Origin: an uncultured Oscillospiraceae bacterium | Lineage (GTDB): Bacteria; Bacillota; Clostridia; Oscillospirales; Oscillospiraceae | Length of the DNA stretch: 5,748 bases | Direction: 5' to 3' | Assembly (NCBI GenBank): GCA_934561725.1 | Contig: CAKTGW010000083.1 | Coordinates: forward strand, 1-5,748 | Shown here: in pieces, positions 1 to 5,662 of the stretch | Layout of the letters: each line of letters begins with the position of its first letter | Numbering within the stretch: position 1 is the stretch's first letter | The notes under the pieces: model-generated | Seen by the model: only the letters and a program-made list of their open reading frames with translations | Told to the model about the DNA's origin: nothing | Database searches by the model: none | Translations under genes and position numbers: made by a program

Positions 1-1323
1 GATCTCCACGGTCTGGTCACCCGGTGGGATTTCTTCGGCGGTACGCTCAGCGGTATCTGTCAAAAGCTTCCCGAGCTGAAGACATTGGGTGTGGGTGCAC
101 TTTATCTGAATCCGATCTTCAGAGCTGCCAGTAACCACCGCTATGACACGGCCGACTATATGCAGATCGATCCTCTCCTTGGCAACGAGGAGATATTCCG
201 CACACTTTGCCGGGATGCGCACGCACTGGGTATCCGTATTATTCTGGACGGCGTATTCAGCCATACCGGAGCGGACAGCCGCTATTTTGACCTCTATGGT
301 AATTACGGCGGCGGAGCCTGTTCCGATCCGGATTCTCCATACCGGAGCTGGTATCGTTTCCGCCATTGGCCGGATGACTATGAGTGCTGGTGGGGCGTGG
401 GTGATCTGCCGAATGTGAACGAAGAAGAGCCTGGCTATAAGAGCTTTATTCTGGGCGTTATCCGTCATTGGCTGCGTCTGGGTGCAGATGGCTGGCGGCT
501 GGATGTGGCAGATGAGTTGCCCGACAGCTTTATTGCCGATCTTAGATCCGCCGTCCGTGCCGAAAAGGCTGATGCTCTTCTGCTCGGAGAGGTCTGGGAG
601 GACGCCAGCCGCAAGTACAGCTATGGTCAACCGCGCCGTTACCTGTTGGGGCAGGAGCTGGACTGCACGATGCACTACCCCTTTCTTGATGCCGTATCCG
701 CCTTTCTCCTTGGCTCGATCGATTCCGCTGCACTCGCCCGGAGACTGGATTCCATCGCTGAGAACTATCCCCCGGAGGCTCAATACGCTGCATTGAATCT
801 AATCGGCAGTCATGACCGTCCCCGGGCGATCACCGTTCTGAGTGGGGCGCAGGCGCCGCCCAACGATGCAGAATGCGCCCAATTTACTCTGTCACCAGAA
901 CAGTATTCCCTTGGCGTCAGCCGTCTGAAGCTGGCCGCACTTCTTCAATTTGCCTGTCCCGGCGTACCCTGCATCTATTACGGCGATGAGGCAGGATTGC
1001 AGGGCTGGGCAGATCCGTATAACCGCGCTCCATATCCATGGGGCAGGGAAAACCGCGAGCTGATGGACTATTACCGCCGTCTGGGCGCTGTTTACCACAG
1101 TCATCCCGTATTAAAGGACGGCAGCTTCCAATATGAGAACCCGGATACGGATGTCTTTATCTGCCGCCGCTGGGATCAGGTGCAAAGCTGTGTTGCCGTC
1201 GTAAACCGCAGCTTCTTAGAAAAGCAGCTTCCGCTGTGCGGTATTGACCTTTTCACCGGTGCAGAAATCAAAAACCGCCTGTTTCTCCCGCCTCTTGGCG
1301 GCGCCCTGATCATGCTGGAATAA
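1..1323 (+). CDS. GH13 alpha-glycosidase, neopullulanase/cyclomaltodextrinase-like (5' partial)
   Basis: The frame is open from base 1, so the 440 visible residues are the C-terminal part of a longer protein; the TTG at 85 lies inside the (beta/alpha)8 barrel and is not the start. Visible GH13 landmarks, numbered within the fragment: FFGGTLSGI near 11-19, SNHRYDT at 44-50, region I DGVFSH at 83-88, region V LPNVN at 136-140, GWRLDVADE with nucleophile Asp168, GEVWE with acid/base Glu197, GSHDRPR with the third catalytic Asp272, and GVPCIYYGDE at 321-330. All three catalytic acids are present. A short beta-sandwich domain follows to residue 440. Family knowledge suggests hydrolysis of alpha-1,4 (and perhaps alpha-1,6) bonds in maltodextrin, pullulan or cyclodextrin, probably in the cytoplasm. 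Members are usually near 580 residues or more, so an N-terminal domain of over 100 residues is probably missing. A terminator follows, so it is probably unlinked to the downstream operon. Exact substrate cannot be read from sequence. Confidence 0.93.
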   Translation, partial: DLHGLVTRWDFFGGTLSGICQKLPELKTLGVGALYLNPIFRAASNHRYDTADYMQIDPLLGNEEIFRTLCRDAHALGIRIILDGVFSHTGADSRYFDLYGNYGGGACSDPDSPYRSWYRFRHWPDDYECWWGVGDLPNVNEEEPGYKSFILGVIRHWLRLGADGWRLDVADELPDSFIADLRSAVRAEKADALLLGEVWEDASRKYSYGQPRRYLLGQELDCTMHYPFLDAVSAFLLGSIDSAALARRLDSIAENYPPEAQYAALNLIGSHDRPRAITVLSGAQAPPNDAECAQFTLSPEQYSLGVSRLKLAALLQFACPGVPCIYYGDEAGLQGWADPYNRAPYPWGRENRELMDYYRRLGAVYHSHPVLKDGSFQYENPDTDVFICRRWDQVQSCVAVVNRSFLEKQLPLCGIDLFTGAEIKNRLFLPPLGGALIMLE

Positions 1324-1363
1324 AATTTTTTCTAACCTTTGGTTAATAGTTATCTTCTCTGAG

Positions 1364-1397
1364 CCACTGTACAATATTTGTACGGTGGAATTTTTTT
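1364..1397 (+). terminator. Rho-independent terminator of the GH13 gene
   Basis: CCACTGTACAA (1364-1374) pairs with TTGTACGGTGG (1378-1388) through 11 base pairs, one of them a T-G wobble, around a TAT loop. AA and seven T residues (1391-1397) follow directly. It lies 40 bases after the GH13 stop codon and well ahead of the next gene, so it should separate the two transcription units. The same dyad could in principle also be an operator, but hairpin plus T-tract is the simpler reading. Confidence 0.85.
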
Positions 1398-1404
1398 GCC
1401 ATTT

Positions 1405-1457
1405 CCCGGGTGATGGAGAGTCTACGGCTTTGAATGTCTCTCTTCAAATTATCCGGG
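1405..1457 (+). promoter_or_regulatory. Possible 5'-leader hairpin before the lipoprotein operon
   Basis: In RNA, 1405-1414 (CCCGGGTGAT) can pair with 1448-1457 (ATTATCCGGG) through ten pairs including two G-U. Inside it, GGAGAG (1415-1420) can pair with CTCTCT (1438-1443). An alternative inner stem is TTTGAA (1429-1434) with TTCAAA (1443-1448). The ribosome binding site AGGGAGG (1464-1470) lies just downstream. No T-tract follows, so it is not a terminator. I see no convincing -35/-10 pair between the terminator and 1477; TACAAT at 1370-1375 is a possible -10 without a good -35. Whether the structure regulates anything is inference. Confidence 0.3.
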
Positions 1458-1476
1458 CAGACAAGGGAGGAAAATC

Positions 1477-2490
1477 ATGAGGACGAATTGGAAGAAATAC
1501 TTACTGTTTGTACTGGCCGCAGCGCTTTTCCTTGCATTGAGCGCCTGCGGAACAAAAAAATATCCCATGCACATCACCGTTGTCAATCGAACGACCTATC
1601 CGATCGCGGATGTCCGGATCAGTCTGGACTCTGATGAAAATTGGGGACCCGCCCGTATCGATACGATCCTGTATGATGGCGACAGTGCAGAGATCGATCT
1701 GGGCGAGTACACCAGAGAAGAGCTGGACACTGTGGGCTTTGATGTCCAATTCTACGGCGAGAACGACGAGCCGATCTACCCGGACGCGGAGCCCGGCGCG
1801 ATCTTCCCTGACGACGGCGACTATTTGATCTTCGCCCCGCCGGGTACCGGCTATCGCCTGTTTATGGACACTGCCTATGACAGTGAGAAATATGACCGGC
1901 TTATTGCCGAAAGTCTGGAATCCGGCGACAGTGACGCCAAGTCTGACCTCAGCCCATACGAGGGGCTATGGATCTGCGAGCCACGGTACGACTACGACTA
2001 CATGGAGATCGACTCTGAGGGCAACTGGCAGCTCTACCGCGATCAGGAGCTTGCTGCCTCCGGAACGCTCCGCTACGAAGCAGAGTGGTCGTCCGTCTAT
2101 GCCTATGATGACGCAGACGGCTCCGGCTGCGTAGTTGCGCTGGAGGACGACCGGCTCTATACCGCCTCCTATGGATATTTTGACCGCGCCAAAATAGAAA
2201 TCGACCTTCCTGCCCTTGCAGGCGACTGGTATCTGGACGGCGATCAGGAAACCGGCAGTCACCTTCTCATCGACACGCAAGGCGAATGGGAGCTTTTCAG
2301 CTTCCAACCGGGCGACACCGAGAGAAGCTGGGAGGACTACGGCTCTATTCAAACCTCTGATACGGATGAAAACATCTGCTACGCCGTATCTGAGTTTCTC
2401 GATGGCCCGGTATATCGGATTGAGCTGCTTGATGGCGGTCTCCTCTATTGGGGTGACAGCCGCGACAGCTACATACGGGTTGACGAATGA
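1477..2490 (+). CDS. Exported lipoprotein with a WG-motif N-terminal domain and two tandem beta-rich modules
   Basis: This 337-residue protein starts at an ATG six bases after AGGGAGG (1464-1470). Residues 1-24 are a lipoprotein signal peptide: basic MRTNWKK, a hydrophobic core, and lipobox LSAC with Cys24 as the lipidation site, so the mature protein should be anchored on the outer face of the cytoplasmic membrane. Residues about 30-140 start with MHITVVNRTTYPIADVRISL and carry an NWG motif (55-57) followed by a GDSAEIDL strand; this resembles a domain seen in other Firmicutes lipoproteins, whose function I do not know. Two modules follow, beginning YEGLW (161) and LAGDW (247). Each has a G-x-W opening and an I-D-x-x-G-x-W strand, suggesting a duplicated lipocalin-like beta domain. 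The mature part is strongly acidic and rich in Asp, Glu and Tyr. It is the first gene of the six-gene operon and its stop overlaps the next start. No enzymatic motif is visible, and the function is unknown. Confidence 0.88.
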   Translation: MRTNWKKYLLFVLAAALFLALSACGTKKYPMHITVVNRTTYPIADVRISLDSDENWGPARIDTILYDGDSAEIDLGEYTREELDTVGFDVQFYGENDEPIYPDAEPGAIFPDDGDYLIFAPPGTGYRLFMDTAYDSEKYDRLIAESLESGDSDAKSDLSPYEGLWICEPRYDYDYMEIDSEGNWQLYRDQELAASGTLRYEAEWSSVYAYDDADGSGCVVALEDDRLYTASYGYFDRAKIEIDLPALAGDWYLDGDQETGSHLLIDTQGEWELFSFQPGDTERSWEDYGSIQTSDTDENICYAVSEFLDGPVYRIELLDGGLLYWGDSRDSYIRVDE

Positions 2491-2933
2491 TCCGCAGACT
2501 GAACATTTTGAAAAGAGCTCTTGCCCTGCTGCTGGCCGCAGTACTCTGCTCCGCTGCCGGCTGCGGTGAGGAACAGTCCGCAGGTGCGGACTGGCGCACG
2601 ACCGGCATTGTTTCCGCCGGCGGCAGACTCGTTCGCAATGGTAACGGCATGGATGTACTGATTGTCATCGGGGCGGACAGTGCCGCCTTATATCTGGATC
2701 AGGAGACGCAGGAGCTTGTAGACAGCATTCCCTACCCCATGTCGTTTCCAGACGCTAAGGCAGCGTTCTCAGCTGTTTCCTTTGATGATCTGAATGGGGA
2801 TGGAAACAGCGATGTAACGATCCTCTTCCTGCACAGCGATGGCAGCAGCACAGAGCTCATATGGCTTTGGGATCCTGGATATATTTTTCAGCCGGAGCTC
2901 TCCTCTGTCACGCCGCCTGAACCGGACAACTGA
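2487..2933 (+). CDS. Small exported lipoprotein with a DxNxDG calcium-loop-like motif
   Basis: The 148-residue product begins at an ATG overlapping the previous stop codon (ATGA, 2487-2490). No clear Shine-Dalgarno sequence precedes it, so translation is probably coupled to the upstream lipoprotein. Residues 1-26 form a second lipoprotein signal peptide, with several basic residues, a Leu/Ala core and lipobox SAAGC (Cys26). The mature part has beta-strand-like stretches (VLIVIGADSAALYLD near 57-71) and DLNGDGNSDV at 101-110. That motif matches the Asp-x-Asn-x-Asp-Gly calcium loop found in FG-GAP/VCBS-type repeats and in EF-hand-like loops. Only one copy is present, so this is a single repeat and not a propeller. 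The tail is Pro- and Glu-containing. A role as an extracellular partner of the preceding lipoprotein is inferred from coupling alone; no specific function can be assigned. Confidence 0.87.
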   Translation: MIRRLNILKRALALLLAAVLCSAAGCGEEQSAGADWRTTGIVSAGGRLVRNGNGMDVLIVIGADSAALYLDQETQELVDSIPYPMSFPDAKAAFSAVSFDDLNGDGNSDVTILFLHSDGSSTELIWLWDPGYIFQPELSSVTPPEPDN

Positions 2934-2965
2934 GCTGCCGGTATGAACAGAAAGTGAGTGCATCT

Positions 2966-3805
2966 ATGAACAAAAAAGTGCAGAGCGCCTGCTCTGACTC
3001 CATTGACAAATTGATCGATATAGAGCTTGCAAAACGGCTGTCCCGCTACCAGGAGCTGTCCACTCTCTGCTTTATTATAGGGATCTCTGGCATAGTTGGG
3101 GGCATTATTGCCTTTTTTGCAGTACAAAATGCCCTGTTGAAATCGATCCTTGTTGCCGTGCTGTTCTTCGGCGGGATCTGCTGTATACTGTTTTTCGACA
3201 CCAGTGCCCAGAGAAAGCTGAAGCTTTTGCTGGAAGAACAGCTTGGCGATTATTTTAACACAGAACTGGAAAATACCTTTGGCCCTGAACTGCACAGCGC
3301 TGAGCTGAGCATTGACCCGGCATGTATGATGGCATTTCATCTGCCGGAGCTGCAATGGGAGGAATGCACTATTGAGCATTTTCGTGAGGGTATATATCAT
3401 GGGCTCAACTTTTCCGCAGCCAATGTATATTTGAATCATCTTTATGAAAGCGGAAATATCCGTGACGGCCGGAAAACTCTAAGCAAGCCGGTATTCAAAG
3501 GGCTGGTCATTCGCTGCATAACAGCACCCTCCTCTTCCGGTCCCGTCCATCTTTCAGCCGTACATGAGCCCCTCGCAAATGCACTGAGGCAAGTAGCACA
3601 GCACATGAACGGGAAGGTACGCGGTCTGTACTGGAATGGATCCATTCTCTCCATAGCTCTGGAAACCAACTATAAATTTGCCGCAATTCCTGACAATACA
3701 GAGCTATGCGATCCCGCCGCAGTACGCAGAAGCTACACAGCTGAGCTGCAAAAGATGAAGAGAGTCCTCGATCTGCTTCTGCAGAATACGGAGCCCAACA
3801 ACTGA
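2966..3805 (+). CDS. Divergent, shortened DUF3137-like membrane protein
   Basis: I choose the ATG at 2966 (279 residues), preceded by AGTGAG at 2953-2958. An in-frame GTG at 2954 would add four residues but has a weaker site. After a hydrophilic N-terminus come two membrane segments (about 33-53 and 57-77) in a hairpin, then a soluble domain. The soluble part aligns by eye with the DUF3137 protein encoded two genes later: YHGLNFSAANVYL with YKGLPIELSDIEL, VFKGLVIRC with VFRGQWLIC, SGPVHLSA with SGEVHLSA, and a shared G-V-x-x-G-x-x-x-x-G-x-L-x-I-A-x-x-T ending followed by an RR-containing helix. Between VHLSA (194-198) and the C-terminal part, about 40 residues found in the paralogue are absent, including its NPAFNEHF and YYILTP motifs. 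The frame is intact, so it looks like a functional divergent paralogue and not a pseudogene. Predicted location is the cytoplasmic membrane. Function is unknown; a LemA partner role is inferred from position. Confidence 0.88.
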   Translation: MNKKVQSACSDSIDKLIDIELAKRLSRYQELSTLCFIIGISGIVGGIIAFFAVQNALLKSILVAVLFFGGICCILFFDTSAQRKLKLLLEEQLGDYFNTELENTFGPELHSAELSIDPACMMAFHLPELQWEECTIEHFREGIYHGLNFSAANVYLNHLYESGNIRDGRKTLSKPVFKGLVIRCITAPSSSGPVHLSAVHEPLANALRQVAQHMNGKVRGLYWNGSILSIALETNYKFAAIPDNTELCDPAAVRRSYTAELQKMKRVLDLLLQNTEPNN

Positions 3806-3825
3806 ACAAAGAAAGGAAATATAAA

Positions 3826-4350
3826 ATGATTGTTGCTCTGATCATTATCGTTTTGAGCATCGTCTGGTGCATCCACACGATCAACAGCTTCAAAAAAAGC
3901 GAAATCCGCGTAGAAGAAGGGCGTTCCGGCGTGGAGATCGCGCTGACCAAACGCTATGATATGCTTACAAAAATGCTGGATACAGCCAGAGGATATATGT
4001 CTCATGAAAATGAGCTTTTTTCCAGAGTTATTGAACTCCGCCAAGGCATGAAGGTTGAGGAGCTGAATACAGCCCAGCAGCAGATGGACAATCTCAGCGG
4101 AAAATTTTTTGCCGTTGCAGAAGACTATCCGGAACTGCGCTCCAGTACCGTCTTTACGGAGCTCCAGCGTGGGATCCGTGATGCAGAGGAGCATTTGCAG
4201 GCCGCACGGCGGCTGTACAACACCAGTGTTGCTGCCTATAACACAGCTATCTCCATGTTTCCGGCAAAGCTGCTGGCCGGCGGTCGTACACCCAAGGCGT
4301 TTTTTGCGGCGGATGAGGCAAAAAGCAGGGATATTGATATGGCATTTTGA
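3826..4350 (+). CDS. lemA: LemA family membrane protein
   Basis: The 174-residue protein has its ATG at 3826, eight bases after AAGGA (3813-3817). Residues 1-16 are one hydrophobic N-terminal membrane segment with almost no preceding charge, as is usual for LemA. The rest is a helical coiled-coil-like domain with LemA landmarks: the segment VEIALTKRYDMLTKML (36-51), where canonical members read ID-x-x-L-K-R-R-x-D-L-I-P, then GYMSHE (56-61), FFAVAEDYPELRSS (94-107), AARRLYNTSVAAYNTAI near 127-142, MFP (144-146) and a C-terminal FF. The length fits the family (about 180-200 residues). LemA proteins are widespread and have no established biochemical role; Listeria LemA is known as the source of an N-formylated peptide antigen. 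The gene lies between two DUF3137-type genes, a neighbourhood known for LemA, which supports a joint membrane function. The symbol refers to the family only. Confidence 0.92.
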   Translation: MIVALIIIVLSIVWCIHTINSFKKSEIRVEEGRSGVEIALTKRYDMLTKMLDTARGYMSHENELFSRVIELRQGMKVEELNTAQQQMDNLSGKFFAVAEDYPELRSSTVFTELQRGIRDAEEHLQAARRLYNTSVAAYNTAISMFPAKLLAGGRTPKAFFAADEAKSRDIDMAF

Positions 4351-4366
4351 AACACAGGAGGCTAAT

Positions 4367-5281
4367 ATGGAAGAAAAGCAAAAAATGACAAACACACAGC
4401 TGGAAGCACAGCTCCGCAGTCACCGCAGCAAGGCCGCATTCGGCAAGATCCTGACCTATGGCAGCGGCGCTGTAATGATCCTGTCCCTTATGTTTGGATT
4501 GCTCCCCCTTACATTGCTGTTCCTTGTTTTTGCGCTGATCGGCGGATATCTGCTGTCCACACATGAGCGGGCCATCAAAGTGCTGCTCGGTGATAACATC
4601 ATCAGCGGCGTACTGAACGAAGTATTCGATACGGTAGACTACGCGCCCTTCGGGCATATCCCCGACTCAGCTCTGGGGAGCGCCCATATGTGCTTTCCTT
4701 TCACCTACGATAAGGTTGGCGGCAGTGACTATCTCAAGGCCGAATACAAAGGGCTGCCCATTGAACTGAGTGATATTGAACTCTATCATGTGGAATCGTA
4801 CTATGATGAGGAAACACAGATGTGGAAGGACAATGAGCAGGAGGTCTTTCGGGGACAATGGCTCATCTGTGACTTTGGCAAAGAGCTTTCCGGTGAGGTA
4901 CATCTCTCCGCAAACACAAAGGCTCTGCGCAAGCAGTGCAAAAGCACTCGTATTGAAATGGAAAACCCTGCTTTTAACGAGCATTTTATTGTCAATGCGG
5001 AAACGGCTCAGGAGGCATATTATATTCTCACGCCACACATGATGGAGTATATTCTCGCCGCATCAGGCCGCAGCGGCGGTGAGGTGTATATGGGCTTTCT
5101 GCGCGGCGGCAAGCTGCACATAGCCATAAAAACCGGACGCGATTTCTTTGAGCTGGGCCGCAGCAATGTGAACACGGAGACTCTGCGCAGAAAGTTCCTT
5201 GATGAACTCCACTGGTTCACTGATATCATTGATGAACTTCGGCTTGTAGATACACTCTATAAAAAGGAGACGTCCCTATGA
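4367..5281 (+). CDS. DUF3137 domain membrane protein
   Basis: The ATG at 4367 follows AGGAGG (4356-4361) by five bases, a near-ideal site, and gives 304 residues. The frame is open further upstream to 4109, but that part lies antiparallel in phase within lemA and has no family resemblance. Membrane segments lie at about 28-45 and 47-63, forming a hairpin with a short Pro-containing turn, followed by a long soluble domain. The DUF3137 hallmark appears as NPAFNEHFIVNAE (200-212) and YYILTPHMMEYI (218-229), then a Gly-rich stretch, GGKLHIAIKT, and a C-terminal helix with RRKFLDEL. DUF3137 has no known activity but is often encoded beside LemA, as here. The upstream paralogue at 2966-3805 shares the whole layout except the hallmark segment. 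Its stop overlaps the start of the next gene, implying coupled translation. Confidence 0.92.
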   Translation: MEEKQKMTNTQLEAQLRSHRSKAAFGKILTYGSGAVMILSLMFGLLPLTLLFLVFALIGGYLLSTHERAIKVLLGDNIISGVLNEVFDTVDYAPFGHIPDSALGSAHMCFPFTYDKVGGSDYLKAEYKGLPIELSDIELYHVESYYDEETQMWKDNEQEVFRGQWLICDFGKELSGEVHLSANTKALRKQCKSTRIEMENPAFNEHFIVNAETAQEAYYILTPHMMEYILAASGRSGGEVYMGFLRGGKLHIAIKTGRDFFELGRSNVNTETLRRKFLDELHWFTDIIDELRLVDTLYKKETSL

Positions 5282-5478
5282 CGTTTGGAAATGCCGTACT
5301 TCTGCTGGTGCTGTCCCTTGCCGGTCTGTTTGCAGCTGCGAGGCTGATAAAACAAAACCGTGCCCTGCGGCTGGCCCTCATCATACTGCTGTCTTTCACC
5401 GCATTGGCTCTCGTCTGCTATATCGGCTTGACCGTGCTTTTTCTGGATGCCGCACGGAATAAGCCGCCTGCCCTCTGA
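5278..5478 (+). CDS. Small two-helix membrane protein, unknown function
   Basis: The 66-residue product starts at an ATG overlapping the DUF3137 stop (ATGA, 5278-5281), with AAGGAG at 5264-5269 giving a good ribosome binding site eight bases upstream. Two hydrophobic segments fill most of it: about 4-21 and 30-56, joined by a basic loop (RLIKQNRALR). The positive-inside rule suggests the loop faces the cytoplasm and both ends face outward. The C-terminal tail is short (DAARNKPPAL). I do not recognise a family. The strong site, the overlap and codon use like the neighbours argue that it is a real gene and the last of the operon. A role as a small accessory subunit of the LemA/DUF3137 group is an inference from position. 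Confidence 0.75.
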   Translation: MTFGNAVLLLVLSLAGLFAAARLIKQNRALRLALIILLSFTALALVCYIGLTVLFLDAARNKPPAL

Positions 5479-5492
5479 AGCTCATAGTGCAA

Positions 5493-5510
5493 GACCGCAA
5501 AACGGCGGTC
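5493..5510. repeat. Small GC-rich hairpin after the operon
   Basis: GACCGC (5493-5498) and GCGGTC (5505-5510) form a perfect 6-bp inverted repeat with a six-base loop, 14 bases after the last operon stop codon. No T-tract follows on either strand (only TTG on the minus strand), so I do not call it an intrinsic terminator. It may stabilise the 3' end of the operon transcript. Confidence 0.4.
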
Positions 5511-5536
5511 AGCAGAAGCGGTGCAGCCCTTAACTT

Positions 5537-5662
5537 TCATAAATTTTCCCGCTCCGGCAGATACATGGACGGATCTTCATCGTAAAGCATAAAAAGCAGG
5601 ATCTTCAGTAGAAGGTCCTGCTTGTAATCAGCTCCAATAAAAATAGCACGACATATGTCGTG
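5537..5662 (-). pseudogene. Possible C-terminal gene remnant between operon and tRNA
   Basis: On the minus strand the frame ending at the TGA of 5537-5539 is open for 41 codons, back to a TAG at 5663-5665. It reads like a natural protein end: GADYKQDLLLKI, then LLFMLYDEDPSMYLPEREN and a final Leu. It has an amphipathic Leu-rich stretch, an acidic turn and codons like those of the surrounding genes. There is no ATG, GTG or TTG early in the frame. The first ATG (5588-5590) would give only 17 residues and has no ribosome binding site. It may be the tail of a gene whose front was lost when the present tRNA/palindrome junction formed. Equally, it may be chance coding in a region with two hairpins. 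No family is recognised. Confidence 0.25.
5591..5623 (-). terminator. Minus-strand hairpin with short T-tract
   Basis: AAGCAGGATCTTC (5594-5606) and GAAGGTCCTGCTT (5611-5623) form a 13-bp stem, one pair being a T-G wobble on the plus strand, around the four-base loop AGTA. Read on the minus strand the stem runs into TTTTT (complement of 5591-5595), the layout of an intrinsic terminator for transcription coming from the tRNA side. It may be a backup behind the stronger palindrome. Two of the T residues are part of the stem, so strength is uncertain. Confidence 0.45.

Noticed and set aside
85..87. TTG as start of the GH13 gene
   Set aside because: The frame is open to base 1 and the preceding residues (FFGGTLSGI) are conserved GH13 sequence, so the gene is cut by the window edge.
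1333..1345. TAACC/GGTTA inverted repeat just after the GH13 stop
   Set aside because: Only five base pairs with a three-base loop and no T-tract after it; the dyad at 1364-1388 is far stronger.
2888..3439. 183-codon minus-strand open frame
   Set aside because: It lies wholly antisense to the second lipoprotein end and the DUF3137-like gene, has no ribosome binding site, and its translation is rich in Cys, His and Gln without any domain resemblance.
4109..4366. Upstream extension of the DUF3137 reading frame
   Set aside because: It overlaps lemA in another frame, and the ATG at 4367 with an ideal AGGAGG gives the expected DUF3137 N-terminus.
3733..4395. 220-codon minus-strand open frame
   Set aside because: It is antisense to lemA, whose family motifs are clear; the translation is Cys-rich and low in family-like features.
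5424..5540. Minus-strand frame beginning ATGAAAGTTAAG next to the remnant's TGA
   Set aside because: It runs antisense into the small membrane protein gene, has no ribosome binding site and no recognisable protein features.
5571..5607. Direct repeat GGATCTTCA (5571-5579 and 5599-5607)
   Set aside because: A single nine-base match within 40 bases is weak and has no flanking context of a mobile element or repeat array.
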